Below, piece by piece: positions 1-8,022 of a stretch of 36,828 nt of DNA. The notes under the pieces are model-generated. The model ran no database searches, was not told where the DNA came from, and saw nothing but the letters and a program-made list of their open reading frames with translations. The number at the start of each line of letters is the position of its first letter. The stretch's first letter is position 1. The position numbers and the translations under genes were made by a program. The stretch lies in contig NZ_AZUY01000048.1 of assembly GCF_000513935.1 (NCBI RefSeq), positions 185 through 37,012 of the forward strand. The letters are read 5' to 3'. Source of the stretch: Mesorhizobium sp. WSM3626 (GTDB taxonomy: Bacteria > Pseudomonadota > Alphaproteobacteria > Rhizobiales > Rhizobiaceae).

Positions 1-1
1 A

Positions 2-35
2 AGCCTCGAATCGGATGGCCATCCGGTTCGAGGCT
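2..35. repeat. Near-perfect 34-bp palindrome, intergenic
   Basis: The arms AGCCTCGAA (2-10) and TTCGAGGCT (27-35) are perfect complements. They enclose CGGATGG/CCATCCG, so only one T/G position is unpaired in the whole element. It lies beyond the 3' end of the minus-strand catabolic operon. There is no T-run, so it is more likely a dispersed palindromic intergenic repeat than a classical terminator. It resembles repeats common in Mesorhizobium genomes, but that comparison is from memory. Confidence 0.7.
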
Positions 36-77
36 CAGTCGCTCTTCTCGCACAAAGTTTCCTCCGTGCAGATACAA

Positions 78-123
78 GGGGTGTTCCAGAGAACACCGAC
101 GTCTCACTCCGCTGGAACACCCC
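78..123. repeat. Inverted repeat with 11-bp perfect arms
   Basis: GGGGTGTTCCA (78-88) and TGGAACACCCC (113-123) are exact reverse complements separated by 24 bases. The element sits between the palindrome at 2-35 and the double hairpin at 134-176, so positions 1-184 hold only palindromic repeat material and no gene. Confidence 0.65.
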
Positions 124-133
124 TCAACCGTCT

Positions 134-176
134 CGGCGCTACGCGCCGATCCACCTTCTCCCACAAGGGGAGAAGG
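134..176. repeat. RIME-like double hairpin
   Basis: Two adjacent hairpins are visible: CGGCGC-TAC-GCGCCG (134-148) and CCTTCTCCC-ACAAG-GGGAGAAGG (154-176). This layout matches rhizobial intergenic mosaic elements (RIME type) as I remember them. It ends a few bases before the stop codon of the gene at 185-2635 and could stabilise or terminate that transcript. Confidence 0.55.
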
Positions 177-184
177 AAGAGGCG

Positions 185-2635
185 CTACATCTTCGTTCGT
201 TTCGCCTTCGGATCATACATCGGCTTCAGCGATGCCTCCGCCGCAAACCGCTCGCCGGCGATTTCGATTTCGTAGGTCGAGGCCAGCACATCTGCCTCGC
301 TCTCGCCCTGGCAAGGCACATAGCCCAGCCCGATCGCCCCGCCGAGATGGTGACCATAGTTGCCGGAGGTGATCGGACCGACGATCTTGCCGTCGCGCAG
401 GATCGCCTCGTTATGGAAGAGCAGCGGCTGCGTATCCTTCAGGCGGAACTGGACCAGACGGCGGTCCAGTCCGGCTTCCTTCTTCTTCAGCACGGCATCT
501 CGGCCGATGAAATCGCCCTTGGCCGTCTTCACCGCGAAGCCGAGGCCCGCCTCCAGCACGTTGTCTTCATCGGTGATGTCATGGCCGAAATGGCGGAAGG
601 CTTTTTCGATGCGGCAGGAATCCAGCGTGTGCAACCCGCACAGCTTCAGCCCGACATCCGCGCCGGCATCGTCGATCGCCTCGAAGACATGGGCGGCCTG
701 GTCGCTCGAGACATAAAGCTCCCAGCCGAGTTCGCCGACATAGGTGACGCGATGCGCCCGGGCGAGGCCCATGCCGATTTCGATCTCCTGGAAGGTGCCG
801 AACGGATTGTTCTCGTTGGAGAAGTCGTTGGGGCTGACCTTCTGGATCAGTTTTCGCGCATCCGGGCCCATCAGGCAAAGCACGCTTTCGGCGGCGGTAA
901 CATCGGTGATGACCACGAACTGCTCGCCGGCATGCCGGCGCAGCCAGGCGAGGTCGCGCTGCAGCGTGGCGCCCGGCACGACGAGGAAATAGGCAGTCTC
1001 CGAAAGCCGCGACACGGTGAGGTCGCTCTCGATGCCGCCGCGCTGGTTGAGCATCTGGGTATAGACGATCTTGCCCGGCGCCACGTCCATGTCGTTGGCG
1101 CAGAGCCTTTGCAGGAAGGCGCAGGCATCGCTGCCCTCGACGCGGATCTTGCCGAACGAGGTCATGTCGAACAGGCCGACCTTGTTGCGGACGGCCAGAT
1201 GTTCCTCACGCTGGTTGTCGAACCAGTTCTGCCGCTTCCAGGAATAGCGATATTCGCGTTCCTGGCCTTCGCGCGCGAACCAGTTGGCGCGCTCCCAGCC
1301 GGCGACTTCGCCGAACACGGCGCCACGCGCCTTCAGATGCTCATGCAGGGGCGAGCGGCGCACACCGCGCGACGTCGCCATCTGGCGGTAGGGGAAATGG
1401 TCGGCATAGAGCAGGCCGAGCGTTTCGGAAACACGCTCCTTGAGATAGCGGCGGTTCTTCTGAAACGGCTGGGTGCGGCGGATGTCGACTTCCCAGAGGT
1501 CGAACGGCGCTTCTCCGTCGTTGATCCACTGCGCCAGCGCCATGCCGGCGCCGCCGGACGAGACGATGCCGATGGAATTGTAGCCGGTTGCCATCCAGTA
1601 GCCGCACAGCTCCGGCGCCTCGCCGAGATAGTAGCGGTCGTCGGGAGTGAAGCTTTCAGGGCCGTTGAAGAAAGTGTGGATGCCGGCGGTGGCCAGCATC
1701 GGCATGCGGTTGACGCCCATTTCGAGGATCGGCTCGAAATGGTCCATATCCTCGGGCAACTGATCGAAGCAGAAATCCTCGCGAATGCCATCCATGCCCC
1801 ATGGCTTCGCCACCGGTTCGAAGGCGCCGAGCATCATCTTGCCGGCGTCTTCCTTGTAGTAGGCGCACTCGTCCGGCACGCGCAGCACCGGCAGCCGGCC
1901 GAGGCCGGGGATCGGCTCGGTGACGAGATAAAAGTGCTCGCAGGCGTGCAGCGGGATGTTCACGCCGTTCCGGGCGCCGAGGTCGCGCGCCCACATGCCG
2001 GCGCAGTTGACGACGATGTCGGTTTCGATCGTGCCTTGGTCTTCGCCTTGCGCCCAGGACACGCCGGAGACGCGGCCATTTTTCGTATGGATCTTTGTGA
2101 CCTTCACATTCTCGGCGATGGTGGCGCCGCGCTGACGCGCACCCTTGGCCAATGCCATGGCGATATTGGCGGGGTCGCACTGGCCGTCAAGCGGCAGATG
2201 CACGGCGCCGACCACGTCGGAGACGTTGAGATGCGGGTACATCTCCTTGACTTCGTTGGGAGAAATCTCACGCACGTCGACATCGAAGGCGCGGGCGAGC
2301 GACGCCTGCCTGTAGATCTCGTGCTTGCGCTCTTGGGTCAGCGCCACGGTGATCGAGCCGACCTGGCGCATGCCGGTGCCGACCTCGGTCTCGGCTTCCA
2401 GCTTGACGTAGAGATCGGCCGAATATTTCGCCAGCCGGGTCATGTTCTGCGAACCGCGCAACTGTCCGATCAGGCCGGCGGCATGCCATGTCGTGCCCGA
2501 GGTCAGCTGCTTGCGCTCCAAAAGCACGATGTCGGTCCAGCCGAGCTTGGCCAGATGGTAGGCGACCGAGCAGCCGGAGACGCCGCCGCCGACGATGACG
2601 GCCCGCGCTTTGGTGGGAAGGATCCTGGCGGTCAT
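185..2635 (-). CDS. FAD-dependent oxidoreductase with GcvT domain (dimethylglycine/sarcosine dehydrogenase-like)
   Basis: An 816-residue flavoprotein of the DMGDH/SarDH family. These enzymes oxidise an N-methyl group and pass the one-carbon unit to tetrahydrofolate. The N-terminal DAO domain has a dinucleotide-binding glycine motif (GGGVSG, near residue 17) and TSGTTWHAAG with His51, the position that carries covalent FAD in mammalian DMGDH. The C-terminal half is a GcvT aminomethyltransferase domain with YVGELGWELYV and a TSGNYGHHLGGAIGLGYV stretch. The start at 2635 was chosen because its ATGA overlaps the stop of the aminotransferase gene by 4 bp; a longer reading frame upstream lies inside that gene. 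It is the last gene of a five-gene minus-strand cluster. Family assignment is firm. The exact substrate (dimethylglycine, sarcosine or another N-methyl amine) cannot be decided from sequence. Confidence 0.88.
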   Translation of the reverse strand: MTARILPTKARAVIVGGGVSGCSVAYHLAKLGWTDIVLLERKQLTSGTTWHAAGLIGQLRGSQNMTRLAKYSADLYVKLEAETEVGTGMRQVGSITVALTQERKHEIYRQASLARAFDVDVREISPNEVKEMYPHLNVSDVVGAVHLPLDGQCDPANIAMALAKGARQRGATIAENVKVTKIHTKNGRVSGVSWAQGEDQGTIETDIVVNCAGMWARDLGARNGVNIPLHACEHFYLVTEPIPGLGRLPVLRVPDECAYYKEDAGKMMLGAFEPVAKPWGMDGIREDFCFDQLPEDMDHFEPILEMGVNRMPMLATAGIHTFFNGPESFTPDDRYYLGEAPELCGYWMATGYNSIGIVSSGGAGMALAQWINDGEAPFDLWEVDIRRTQPFQKNRRYLKERVSETLGLLYADHFPYRQMATSRGVRRSPLHEHLKARGAVFGEVAGWERANWFAREGQEREYRYSWKRQNWFDNQREEHLAVRNKVGLFDMTSFGKIRVEGSDACAFLQRLCANDMDVAPGKIVYTQMLNQRGGIESDLTVSRLSETAYFLVVPGATLQRDLAWLRRHAGEQFVVITDVTAAESVLCLMGPDARKLIQKVSPNDFSNENNPFGTFQEIEIGMGLARAHRVTYVGELGWELYVSSDQAAHVFEAIDDAGADVGLKLCGLHTLDSCRIEKAFRHFGHDITDEDNVLEAGLGFAVKTAKGDFIGRDAVLKKKEAGLDRRLVQFRLKDTQPLLFHNEAILRDGKIVGPITSGNYGHHLGGAIGLGYVPCQGESEADVLASTYEIEIAGERFAAEASLKPMYDPKAKRTKM

Positions 2636-3813
2636 GCGGCCTCGCGGCGGTAGCTGGAAACGAAACGGCGCAGCCGGGCGGCTGCTTCCTGCAATACGGG
2701 CTCGGGCTGGCACAGGCTGATGCGGATATGGCCGGCTGCGGCTTCGCCGAAACTCGAGCCCGGCATGACGCCGACCTTTTCCTTGTCGAGGAAGGCGAAG
2801 GCGAATTTCTCGTCGTCGGGTTCGACAGCCGAAATGTCGAGCATGACATACATGCCGCCTTCGGAACCGCGAACAGTGACATCGTTCATTCCGTGTACCG
2901 CATCGAGCAGGACGGTGCGGCGTGCCGCGTAGCGTTCGGCGATGTCCTTGACGCCATAGTGCTGCTCCAGCGCCTCGGCGCAAGCGATCGAGATGAAGGC
3001 GGGCAAGCCGTAGGTCGTCACCAGGTTGAGGTTGATCAGCAATGTGATCATTGTCTCAGGACCGGTCAGCCAGCCCATGCGCCAGCCGGTCATGCCGTGG
3101 CTCTTGGACATGGAATTGATGACCAGCGTGCGCTCGGCCATGCCTGGCAGCGAGCGCGGCGAGATGTGCTCGCCGCCGCCCAGCGTCCAGTAGACCTCGT
3201 CGGACAGCAGCCACAGGTCATGCTCGCGGCAAACCTCGGCCAATTGTTCCAGCCGCTCGCGCGAATAGACCGCACCGGTCGGGTTGTTCGGCGTGTTGAT
3301 CAATATGGCGCGCGTGTTGGGCTTGAGTGCCGCGCGGATCATGTCCGCGCGGGGTTGGAAACCGTCCTCGGCCGGTGTCTCGACGACGGTGAAACTGGCA
3401 CCCGCCGCACTGAAGGTGTTGGGATAGGTGGCATAGTAGGGGGCGACGACGATGGCGTGGTCGCCGGGGTCGAGAACAGCCTGCACGGCCGCGTAAAGTG
3501 CGGCCTGGCCGCCTGGCGTGGCGATGACCTCTTCCGGCATTGTCTCGACGCCGGTGCAGGCGCTGGAGGCCGCCGCCATCGCCTTGCGCAGGCGTGGCAG
3601 GCCAGGCAGCGGCGTGTAGTGATGGTTGCTGGCACGGACCGCGACCACACAAGCTTCGATCGTTTCCGAAGGCGTGTCGAAATCATGGTCGCCGGCCGAC
3701 AGCATGATGATGTCCTCGCCGGATTCCTTGCGGTTCCAGGCGGCGAAATGAACCTCCCAGCCGTCCTTGCCCGATGGCACGATGCCGGTAATGCGCGATG
3801 ATGGTCTAGGCAT
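2632..3813 (-). CDS. Class I/II PLP-dependent aminotransferase
   Basis: A 393-residue fold-type I aminotransferase. Visible landmarks are the NNPTG motif (around 176-180), SDEVYW (Asp205, Tyr208) contacting the cofactor, and SMSKSHGMTGWRMGW with Lys237 as the likely Schiff-base lysine. A C-terminal HIRISL probably supplies the carboxylate-binding arginine. The start at 3813 overlaps the upstream methyltransferase gene by 8 bp and the stop overlaps the downstream oxidoreductase by 4 bp, so it is translationally coupled within the cluster. The amino donor is unknown. Its company suggests it works on an amino acid related to betaine, glycine or methionine metabolism, but that is inference. Confidence 0.87.
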   Translation of the reverse strand: MPRPSSRITGIVPSGKDGWEVHFAAWNRKESGEDIIMLSAGDHDFDTPSETIEACVVAVRASNHHYTPLPGLPRLRKAMAAASSACTGVETMPEEVIATPGGQAALYAAVQAVLDPGDHAIVVAPYYATYPNTFSAAGASFTVVETPAEDGFQPRADMIRAALKPNTRAILINTPNNPTGAVYSRERLEQLAEVCREHDLWLLSDEVYWTLGGGEHISPRSLPGMAERTLVINSMSKSHGMTGWRMGWLTGPETMITLLINLNLVTTYGLPAFISIACAEALEQHYGVKDIAERYAARRTVLLDAVHGMNDVTVRGSEGGMYVMLDISAVEPDDEKFAFAFLDKEKVGVMPGSSFGEAAAGHIRISLCQPEPVLQEAAARLRRFVSSYRREAA

Positions 3814-4711
3814 GTGAGACTCCCGAGATCGCGTAGCCGTTCCGTTGCAGCCGGTCGCGCAAGGCGGCGATATGGGCAGGACCGACCTCGCAGCAACCGC
3901 CGACGATGTCCGCACCCGCTTCCACCCAGCCGACAGCCTGTTCGGCATAAGCGTCCGGACCGAGGTCGTGGCGGGCATGCAGTACATCCACCGTGCCGCC
4001 ATGCTTGAGCGCTTCGGTGGAGGTGAAGCCATTGGCATAGGCGCCGACTGGGCCGCCCAGCTCGATCAGTTCCGGCAAGGCCGCCGCGATCGCTTCCGGG
4101 CGGCAGCAGTTGAGCAGCCGCGCCGCCACCGGCAGATCGCCAAGCGCCTCCGCCGCCGACGCAATCGTCTCGCCACTGCGCAAGCGTGGCGTGCCGTGAT
4201 CGGCCAGCGTCCATGACACCCAGACAGGCTTGCCGCTTTCCGATGCTGCGGTGACCGCCGCGCGCGCTTCCTCTGATGACGCCATGGTCTCGCACAGGAA
4301 CAGGTCGACACCGTCCGCCTGCTCGGTGACGATACGGCGGTAGATGTCGAGCGTGTCCTGGTAGGAGATGGTCAGCGCCGGCGCGTAACTGCCGAAAAGC
4401 GGCGACAGGCAGCCGGCGATGGCCGCATCGCCGGCCTCGTCGCGCGCTTGCCTGGCCAGGTCGATGCCACGCTTCTGCAATGGCTTGAACAGGTCCTCCG
4501 CGCCCTCGCGCGCCAAGCGTTCGGGCGTCGCCGAATAGGTGTTTATGGTGATGACGCGGGCGCCGGCGCTGATGAATTCCGCATGTAGGCCGCGCACGAG
4601 GTCCGGTTCGTCTATCAGCACCCTGGCCGACCACAGCGGCGTCGGCTCGGACTTGCTGCGCCGCACCAGCTCCTGACCCATGCCGCCATCGGTGAGGATA
4701 ACGTTCTTCAT
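3806..4711 (-). CDS. Homocysteine S-methyltransferase family protein (betaine--homocysteine methyltransferase-like)
   Basis: A 301-residue protein of the PF02574 homocysteine S-methyltransferase family, which moves a methyl group from betaine, S-methylmethionine or a similar donor to homocysteine at a zinc site. The zinc-ligand positions are present: Cys202/Cys203 in LLNCCRPE and Cys273-Cys274 in VGGCCEVGP. The N-terminal DGGMGQEL strand is typical. The start at 4711 overlaps the preceding oxidoreductase stop (ATGA, 4 bp). Placed between two DMGDH-like genes, it would fit removal of a first methyl group from a betaine to give a dimethyl product for its neighbours. That role is inferred from context; the donor is not visible in the sequence. 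Confidence 0.85.
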   Translation of the reverse strand: MKNVILTDGGMGQELVRRSKSEPTPLWSARVLIDEPDLVRGLHAEFISAGARVITINTYSATPERLAREGAEDLFKPLQKRGIDLARQARDEAGDAAIAGCLSPLFGSYAPALTISYQDTLDIYRRIVTEQADGVDLFLCETMASSEEARAAVTAASESGKPVWVSWTLADHGTPRLRSGETIASAAEALGDLPVAARLLNCCRPEAIAAALPELIELGGPVGAYANGFTSTEALKHGGTVDVLHARHDLGPDAYAEQAVGWVEAGADIVGGCCEVGPAHIAALRDRLQRNGYAISGVSHA

Positions 4712-7161
4712 GCCCGCAGCCTTTCGTTCCTGGGATCCCACAAGGGCTCGTCCTGCTGCACGACTGCCTTGAAGCGATCGCCGAAGATGTCGACCTCGAC
4801 GGTGGTGCCGGGTTCGGTCAGGTCGGCGCGCAGCATGCCGAGCGCGATCGACTTGTCGACGCGATGGCCCCAGCCCCCCGATGTCGTCTCCCCGACGATC
4901 TGGCCGTCATGCCAGAGCGTCGACATGTAAGGCGCGTCGCAATCGCCGGGATTTTCGACCACCAGCGTGACGAAGCGTTTCTTCACGCCTTGCTGTTTCT
5001 CGTTCTGGAGCGCCGACTTGCCACGGAAGTCGGGCTTTTCCCATTTGACGAAACGCTCCAGCCCGCCCTGCAGGATCGAGTAGTCCGTCGACAGGTCGCC
5101 CTTCCAGGTGCGGTAGCCCTTTTCCAGACGCAGCGAATCCAGCGCGTACATGCCGAACGGCTTCAACCCATGATTCTGCCCGGCGGCGCAGATCGCATCG
5201 AAGATCGCGGCGGTGTCGTCGACCCTGGTGTGGATCTCCCAGCCGAGCTCGCCGGCGAAGGAGACACGGACCAGCTTGGCCCAGCGGCCGGCAATCCTGG
5301 TCTCTTGATGCGTCAGCCATGGCAGGGTCAGGTCGGCATCACAGACATCGGCAAGAATTTTTCGCGAATTGGGACCGGCCAGGATCTGCGTGGAGAATTC
5401 CTCCGTCCGGTCGATCAGCTTGAACGCCGCATCCCCGGGCATGTGCGATTTCAGCCATTCGAAGTCATGCCACTGCGCCACCGCTGCGGTGATCAGCGTC
5501 ATGGATTCCTCGCCATGGCGTACCACCGACATTTCGGTGACGATGCGGCCCTTGTCGTCGGAGAAATAGACGAGGCCGATGCGGCCAGGCTTCGGCACCA
5601 GGCCGGTCACTTGCCGGCTCAACCACTCGGCTGCACCTGGGCCCTCGAGGTTGAAGCGCGAGAAGCCGGGCAGGTCGAGGATGCCCGCGGCGTCACGCAC
5701 GGCCAGGCACTCTTCCCGGACGCGATGCTGCCAGGGTCCGTCGCGGCGGAAGGTCAACGTGGCTTCCTCGGAGACGTCGTCGCCGTCCTGCGCGTACCAG
5801 ATAGCGCGCTCCCAGCCATTATAAGCATCGAAGCGGGCGCCGAACGCCTTGATGCGATCGTGGATCGGCGACAGTTTCCTGTCACGTCCTTCCGGCCAGG
5901 CGTGGCGCGGGAACTGGATGGCGTATTCATTGCCATAGATTTCCATGCCCTTGGCCACGCAATAGTCCGGCGCGGAAGCAAAGGAAGTAAAGCGGCGCGG
6001 ATCGCAGGACCACATGTCCCATTCGGTCTGGCCTTGCGTCACCCATTCGGCCAGCACCTTGCCGGCACCGCCACCCTGGGCGATGCCGAAGGTGAAGACG
6101 CAAGCCTCGAAGGCGTTGGGAACGCCCGGCATCGGACCGATCAGCGGATTGCCGTCCGGCGCATAAGGGATCGGGCCGTTGATGACCTTGGAGAGGCCGG
6201 CGGTGCCCAGGATCGGCACGCGGGCAACCGCATCGGCCAGGTAATGCTCCAGCCGGTCGAGATCGTCGGGGAAGAGCTGGAAGGAAAAGTCCTCCGGCAT
6301 GGGGTCGTTGTGGGTGGCCCAATGCGCGCGGCAATTGCGCTCATAGGGGCCAAGATTCATGCCGGCCTTTTCCTGGCGCAAATAGTATGAGGTGTCGACG
6401 TCGCGCAGCAGCGGCAGCTTCTTGCCCTGTTCTTTCGACCAGGCGGCGAGTTCGGGGATTTCCTCGAACAGTATGTACTGGTGGCTCATCACCATCATCG
6501 GCACGTCGCGGCCGAACATCCTGCCGACTTCGGCGGCGCGGTAGCCGGCTGCATTGACGACGATCTCGCAGCGGATCTCGCCTTGCGCCGTTACGACCAC
6601 CCACTCGTCCTTCTCGCGGCGCACGCCGGTGACGGGGCAGAAGCGGATGATTTTCGCGCCCATGTCGCGCGCGCCCTTGGCCAGCGCCTGCGTCAACTGT
6701 GCCGGGTCGATGTCGCCGTCGCTCGGATCGTAGAGCGCGCCCTTCAACTCGTGCGTTTCGAGGAAGGGGTAGCGGCGCTTGATCTCGTCGAGCCCGACCA
6801 CGTCTATGTCCATGCCCTGGTGGCGGCCCATGCCCTTGGCACGCTGGAATTCCTGCATGCGCTCGTTGGAGTGGGCGAGCCTGAGCGAGCCGGTGACATG
6901 GTAGTTCATGGGATAGTCGACCGCGTCGGCGAGCCCACGGTAAAGCTCCGTCGAATAGCGCTGCATGTTCATCAGCGACCAGGAGGAGGAGAAGGTCGGC
7001 ACATTGCCGGCGGCATGCCAGGTCGAGCCCGAGGTCAGCTCGTTCTTTTCCAGGAGCACGCAATCGGTCCAGCCGGCCTTGGCCAGATGATAGAGCGAGG
7101 AGGTGCCGACAACGCCACCTCCGATGATCACCACGCGCGCCGTGCTCGGCAAACCCGCCAT
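4708..7161 (-). CDS. FAD-dependent oxidoreductase with GcvT domain (dimethylglycine dehydrogenase-like)
   Basis: An 817-residue DMGDH-family enzyme, first structural gene after the XRE-cupin regulator. The DAO domain begins with VVIIGGGVVGTSSLYHLAKAG and carries SGSTWHAAGN with His49 as candidate covalent-FAD residue. The GcvT part includes VSFAGELGWEIH, YALDSLRLEKGYRTWKGD and TSGGWGHR. The start at 7161 has a good ribosome-binding site (GGGAGAAG) a few bases upstream. Longer in-frame starts around 7212 and 7254 run into the palindromic repeat at 7208-7253 and are less likely. It has nearly the same length as the paralogue at 185-2635 but is clearly diverged from it, so the two probably act on different N-methyl substrates or successive steps. 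Confidence 0.88.
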   Translation of the reverse strand: MAGLPSTARVVIIGGGVVGTSSLYHLAKAGWTDCVLLEKNELTSGSTWHAAGNVPTFSSSWSLMNMQRYSTELYRGLADAVDYPMNYHVTGSLRLAHSNERMQEFQRAKGMGRHQGMDIDVVGLDEIKRRYPFLETHELKGALYDPSDGDIDPAQLTQALAKGARDMGAKIIRFCPVTGVRREKDEWVVVTAQGEIRCEIVVNAAGYRAAEVGRMFGRDVPMMVMSHQYILFEEIPELAAWSKEQGKKLPLLRDVDTSYYLRQEKAGMNLGPYERNCRAHWATHNDPMPEDFSFQLFPDDLDRLEHYLADAVARVPILGTAGLSKVINGPIPYAPDGNPLIGPMPGVPNAFEACVFTFGIAQGGGAGKVLAEWVTQGQTEWDMWSCDPRRFTSFASAPDYCVAKGMEIYGNEYAIQFPRHAWPEGRDRKLSPIHDRIKAFGARFDAYNGWERAIWYAQDGDDVSEEATLTFRRDGPWQHRVREECLAVRDAAGILDLPGFSRFNLEGPGAAEWLSRQVTGLVPKPGRIGLVYFSDDKGRIVTEMSVVRHGEESMTLITAAVAQWHDFEWLKSHMPGDAAFKLIDRTEEFSTQILAGPNSRKILADVCDADLTLPWLTHQETRIAGRWAKLVRVSFAGELGWEIHTRVDDTAAIFDAICAAGQNHGLKPFGMYALDSLRLEKGYRTWKGDLSTDYSILQGGLERFVKWEKPDFRGKSALQNEKQQGVKKRFVTLVVENPGDCDAPYMSTLWHDGQIVGETTSGGWGHRVDKSIALGMLRADLTEPGTTVEVDIFGDRFKAVVQQDEPLWDPRNERLRA

Positions 7162-7207
7162 GTTCTTCTCCCAATCTTCAAGCGCGCCGCGCTTTATTTT
7201 TGTTTGA

Positions 7208-7253
7208 TGCATGTCGTTATCCCAAAACCGCTCCACGGTTTGGGCGACATGCA
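7208..7253. repeat. Palindromic intergenic element between regulator and first oxidoreductase gene
   Basis: Outer arms TGCATGTCG (7208-7216) and CGACATGCA (7245-7253) are perfect complements. Inside, CCCAAAACCG (7221-7230) pairs with CGGTTTGGG (7236-7244) with one bulged A around a CTCCA loop. It almost fills the gap between the regulator stop (7255) and the oxidoreductase start (7161). It resembles a dispersed Rhizobiales palindromic repeat known from memory, and in RNA could act as a processing or attenuation hairpin. Confidence 0.7.
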
Positions 7254-7254
7254 C

Positions 7255-7851
7255 TCAATAGACCGGTGGCGAAACCACCCAGATGACGACCGCCGGCTCG
7301 CTACCCGGATTGCGCCAGCGGTAAGGCTTGCCTTCGAAGCGGAAGGAGTCGCCTTCGCCGAGCCGGTGCCAGACACCGGCTATTTCGATGTCGAACTGTC
7401 CGGACGCGATGTATCCGGCCTCCTCGGTCGGCCGGCGGGCCTCGCTCTTCAACTCCGCGCCCGGCGCGAAGACCGACCGCACCATCTCGAAACTACCACC
7501 GAGGTCCGGTGACAGAAGCTCCTCCACCAGGCCGGATTCGCTGGTGCCAAGCGTGCGACGCTTGCCGGCGCGCACCACCACGCCGCGCTCGCTTTCCACG
7601 GGCACGTCATGGCTGAAGAACAGGCTGATCGGCACGCCGAACAACTCGGCGAAGGCCCTGAGGTCACTGAGCGATGGCGTCGACAGGCCGCGCTCGACCT
7701 GGCTGACCCAGCCGACCGACCGGCCGAGTTTCAGCGCGATCTCGGCCAGCGTCAGCCCGCGCACCCGGCGCAAGGCCCTGATATCGCCGGCCAGGACTCG
7801 TTCGTCAGCTCCCTGTAATGTTCGTGCGGTAGGGGAGGCCAAATCGCTCAC
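7255..7851 (-). CDS. XRE-family transcriptional regulator with C-terminal cupin domain
   Basis: A 198-residue regulator. Residues about 22-75 form a helix-turn-helix (LTLAEIALKLGRSVGWVSQVE followed by PSLSDLRAFAELFGVPISLFF), and residues about 115-195 form a cupin fold that probably senses a small ligand (GYIASGQFDIEI, LGEGDSFRFEG). XRE-cupin proteins often sit beside the catabolic genes they control, such as those for polyamines or amino acids. The start is a GTG at 7851 with a weak ribosome-binding site. It leads the minus-strand cluster down to 185 and diverges from a nitroreductase gene. Three TCATGA boxes at its 5' end suggest autoregulation (inference). Confidence 0.85.
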   Translation of the reverse strand: MSDLASPTARTLQGADERVLAGDIRALRRVRGLTLAEIALKLGRSVGWVSQVERGLSTPSLSDLRAFAELFGVPISLFFSHDVPVESERGVVVRAGKRRTLGTSESGLVEELLSPDLGGSFEMVRSVFAPGAELKSEARRPTEEAGYIASGQFDIEIAGVWHRLGEGDSFRFEGKPYRWRNPGSEPAVVIWVVSPPVY

Positions 7852-7903
7852 TTCATGAAAAATTGCAATCGAATTTCATGAGAAATGAAGCTCATGAAAA
7901 AAT
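7852..7903. promoter_or_regulatory. Three TCATGA direct repeats in divergent promoter, candidate XRE-cupin operator
   Basis: Boxes reading TTCATGAAAAATT (7852-7864), TTCATGAGAAATG (7875-7887) and CTCATGAAAAAAT (7891-7903) are repeats of YTCATGARAAA, each with a palindromic TCATGA core. The start-to-start spacing is 23 and 16 bp. They begin next to the regulator's GTG start and lie between it and the nitroreductase gene, in a short AT-rich stretch. Operator function is inferred from position and repetition. Confidence 0.5.
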
Positions 7904-8022
7904 CAAGTAGATTTTCACCAATGCTCAAGATTTGCTTGCAGGATTTTGACGGTTCATGCAAAGGCTCCGCCGCGAGCGGCGAGTGGGGACGTCCGATCGA
8001 CACAATGGCTAAGGGACGGCCC

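Noticed and set aside
347..2653. A 768-codon open frame on the plus strand opposite the FAD/GcvT gene
   Set aside because: It is antisense to a gene with clear DAO and GcvT motifs, and its translation is low-complexity with no recognisable domain; long antisense frames are common in GC-rich DNA.
3339..4634. A 431-codon minus-strand frame overlapping the methyltransferase and aminotransferase genes
   Set aside because: Arg/Ala/Gly-rich out-of-frame translation of two genes with intact motifs; no independent ribosome-binding site or domain.
6659..6669. CCCATGTCGCG, an 11-base match to the site at 36165-36184
   Set aside because: Inside the coding sequence of the DMGDH-like gene, no palindromic partner; explained by codon usage.
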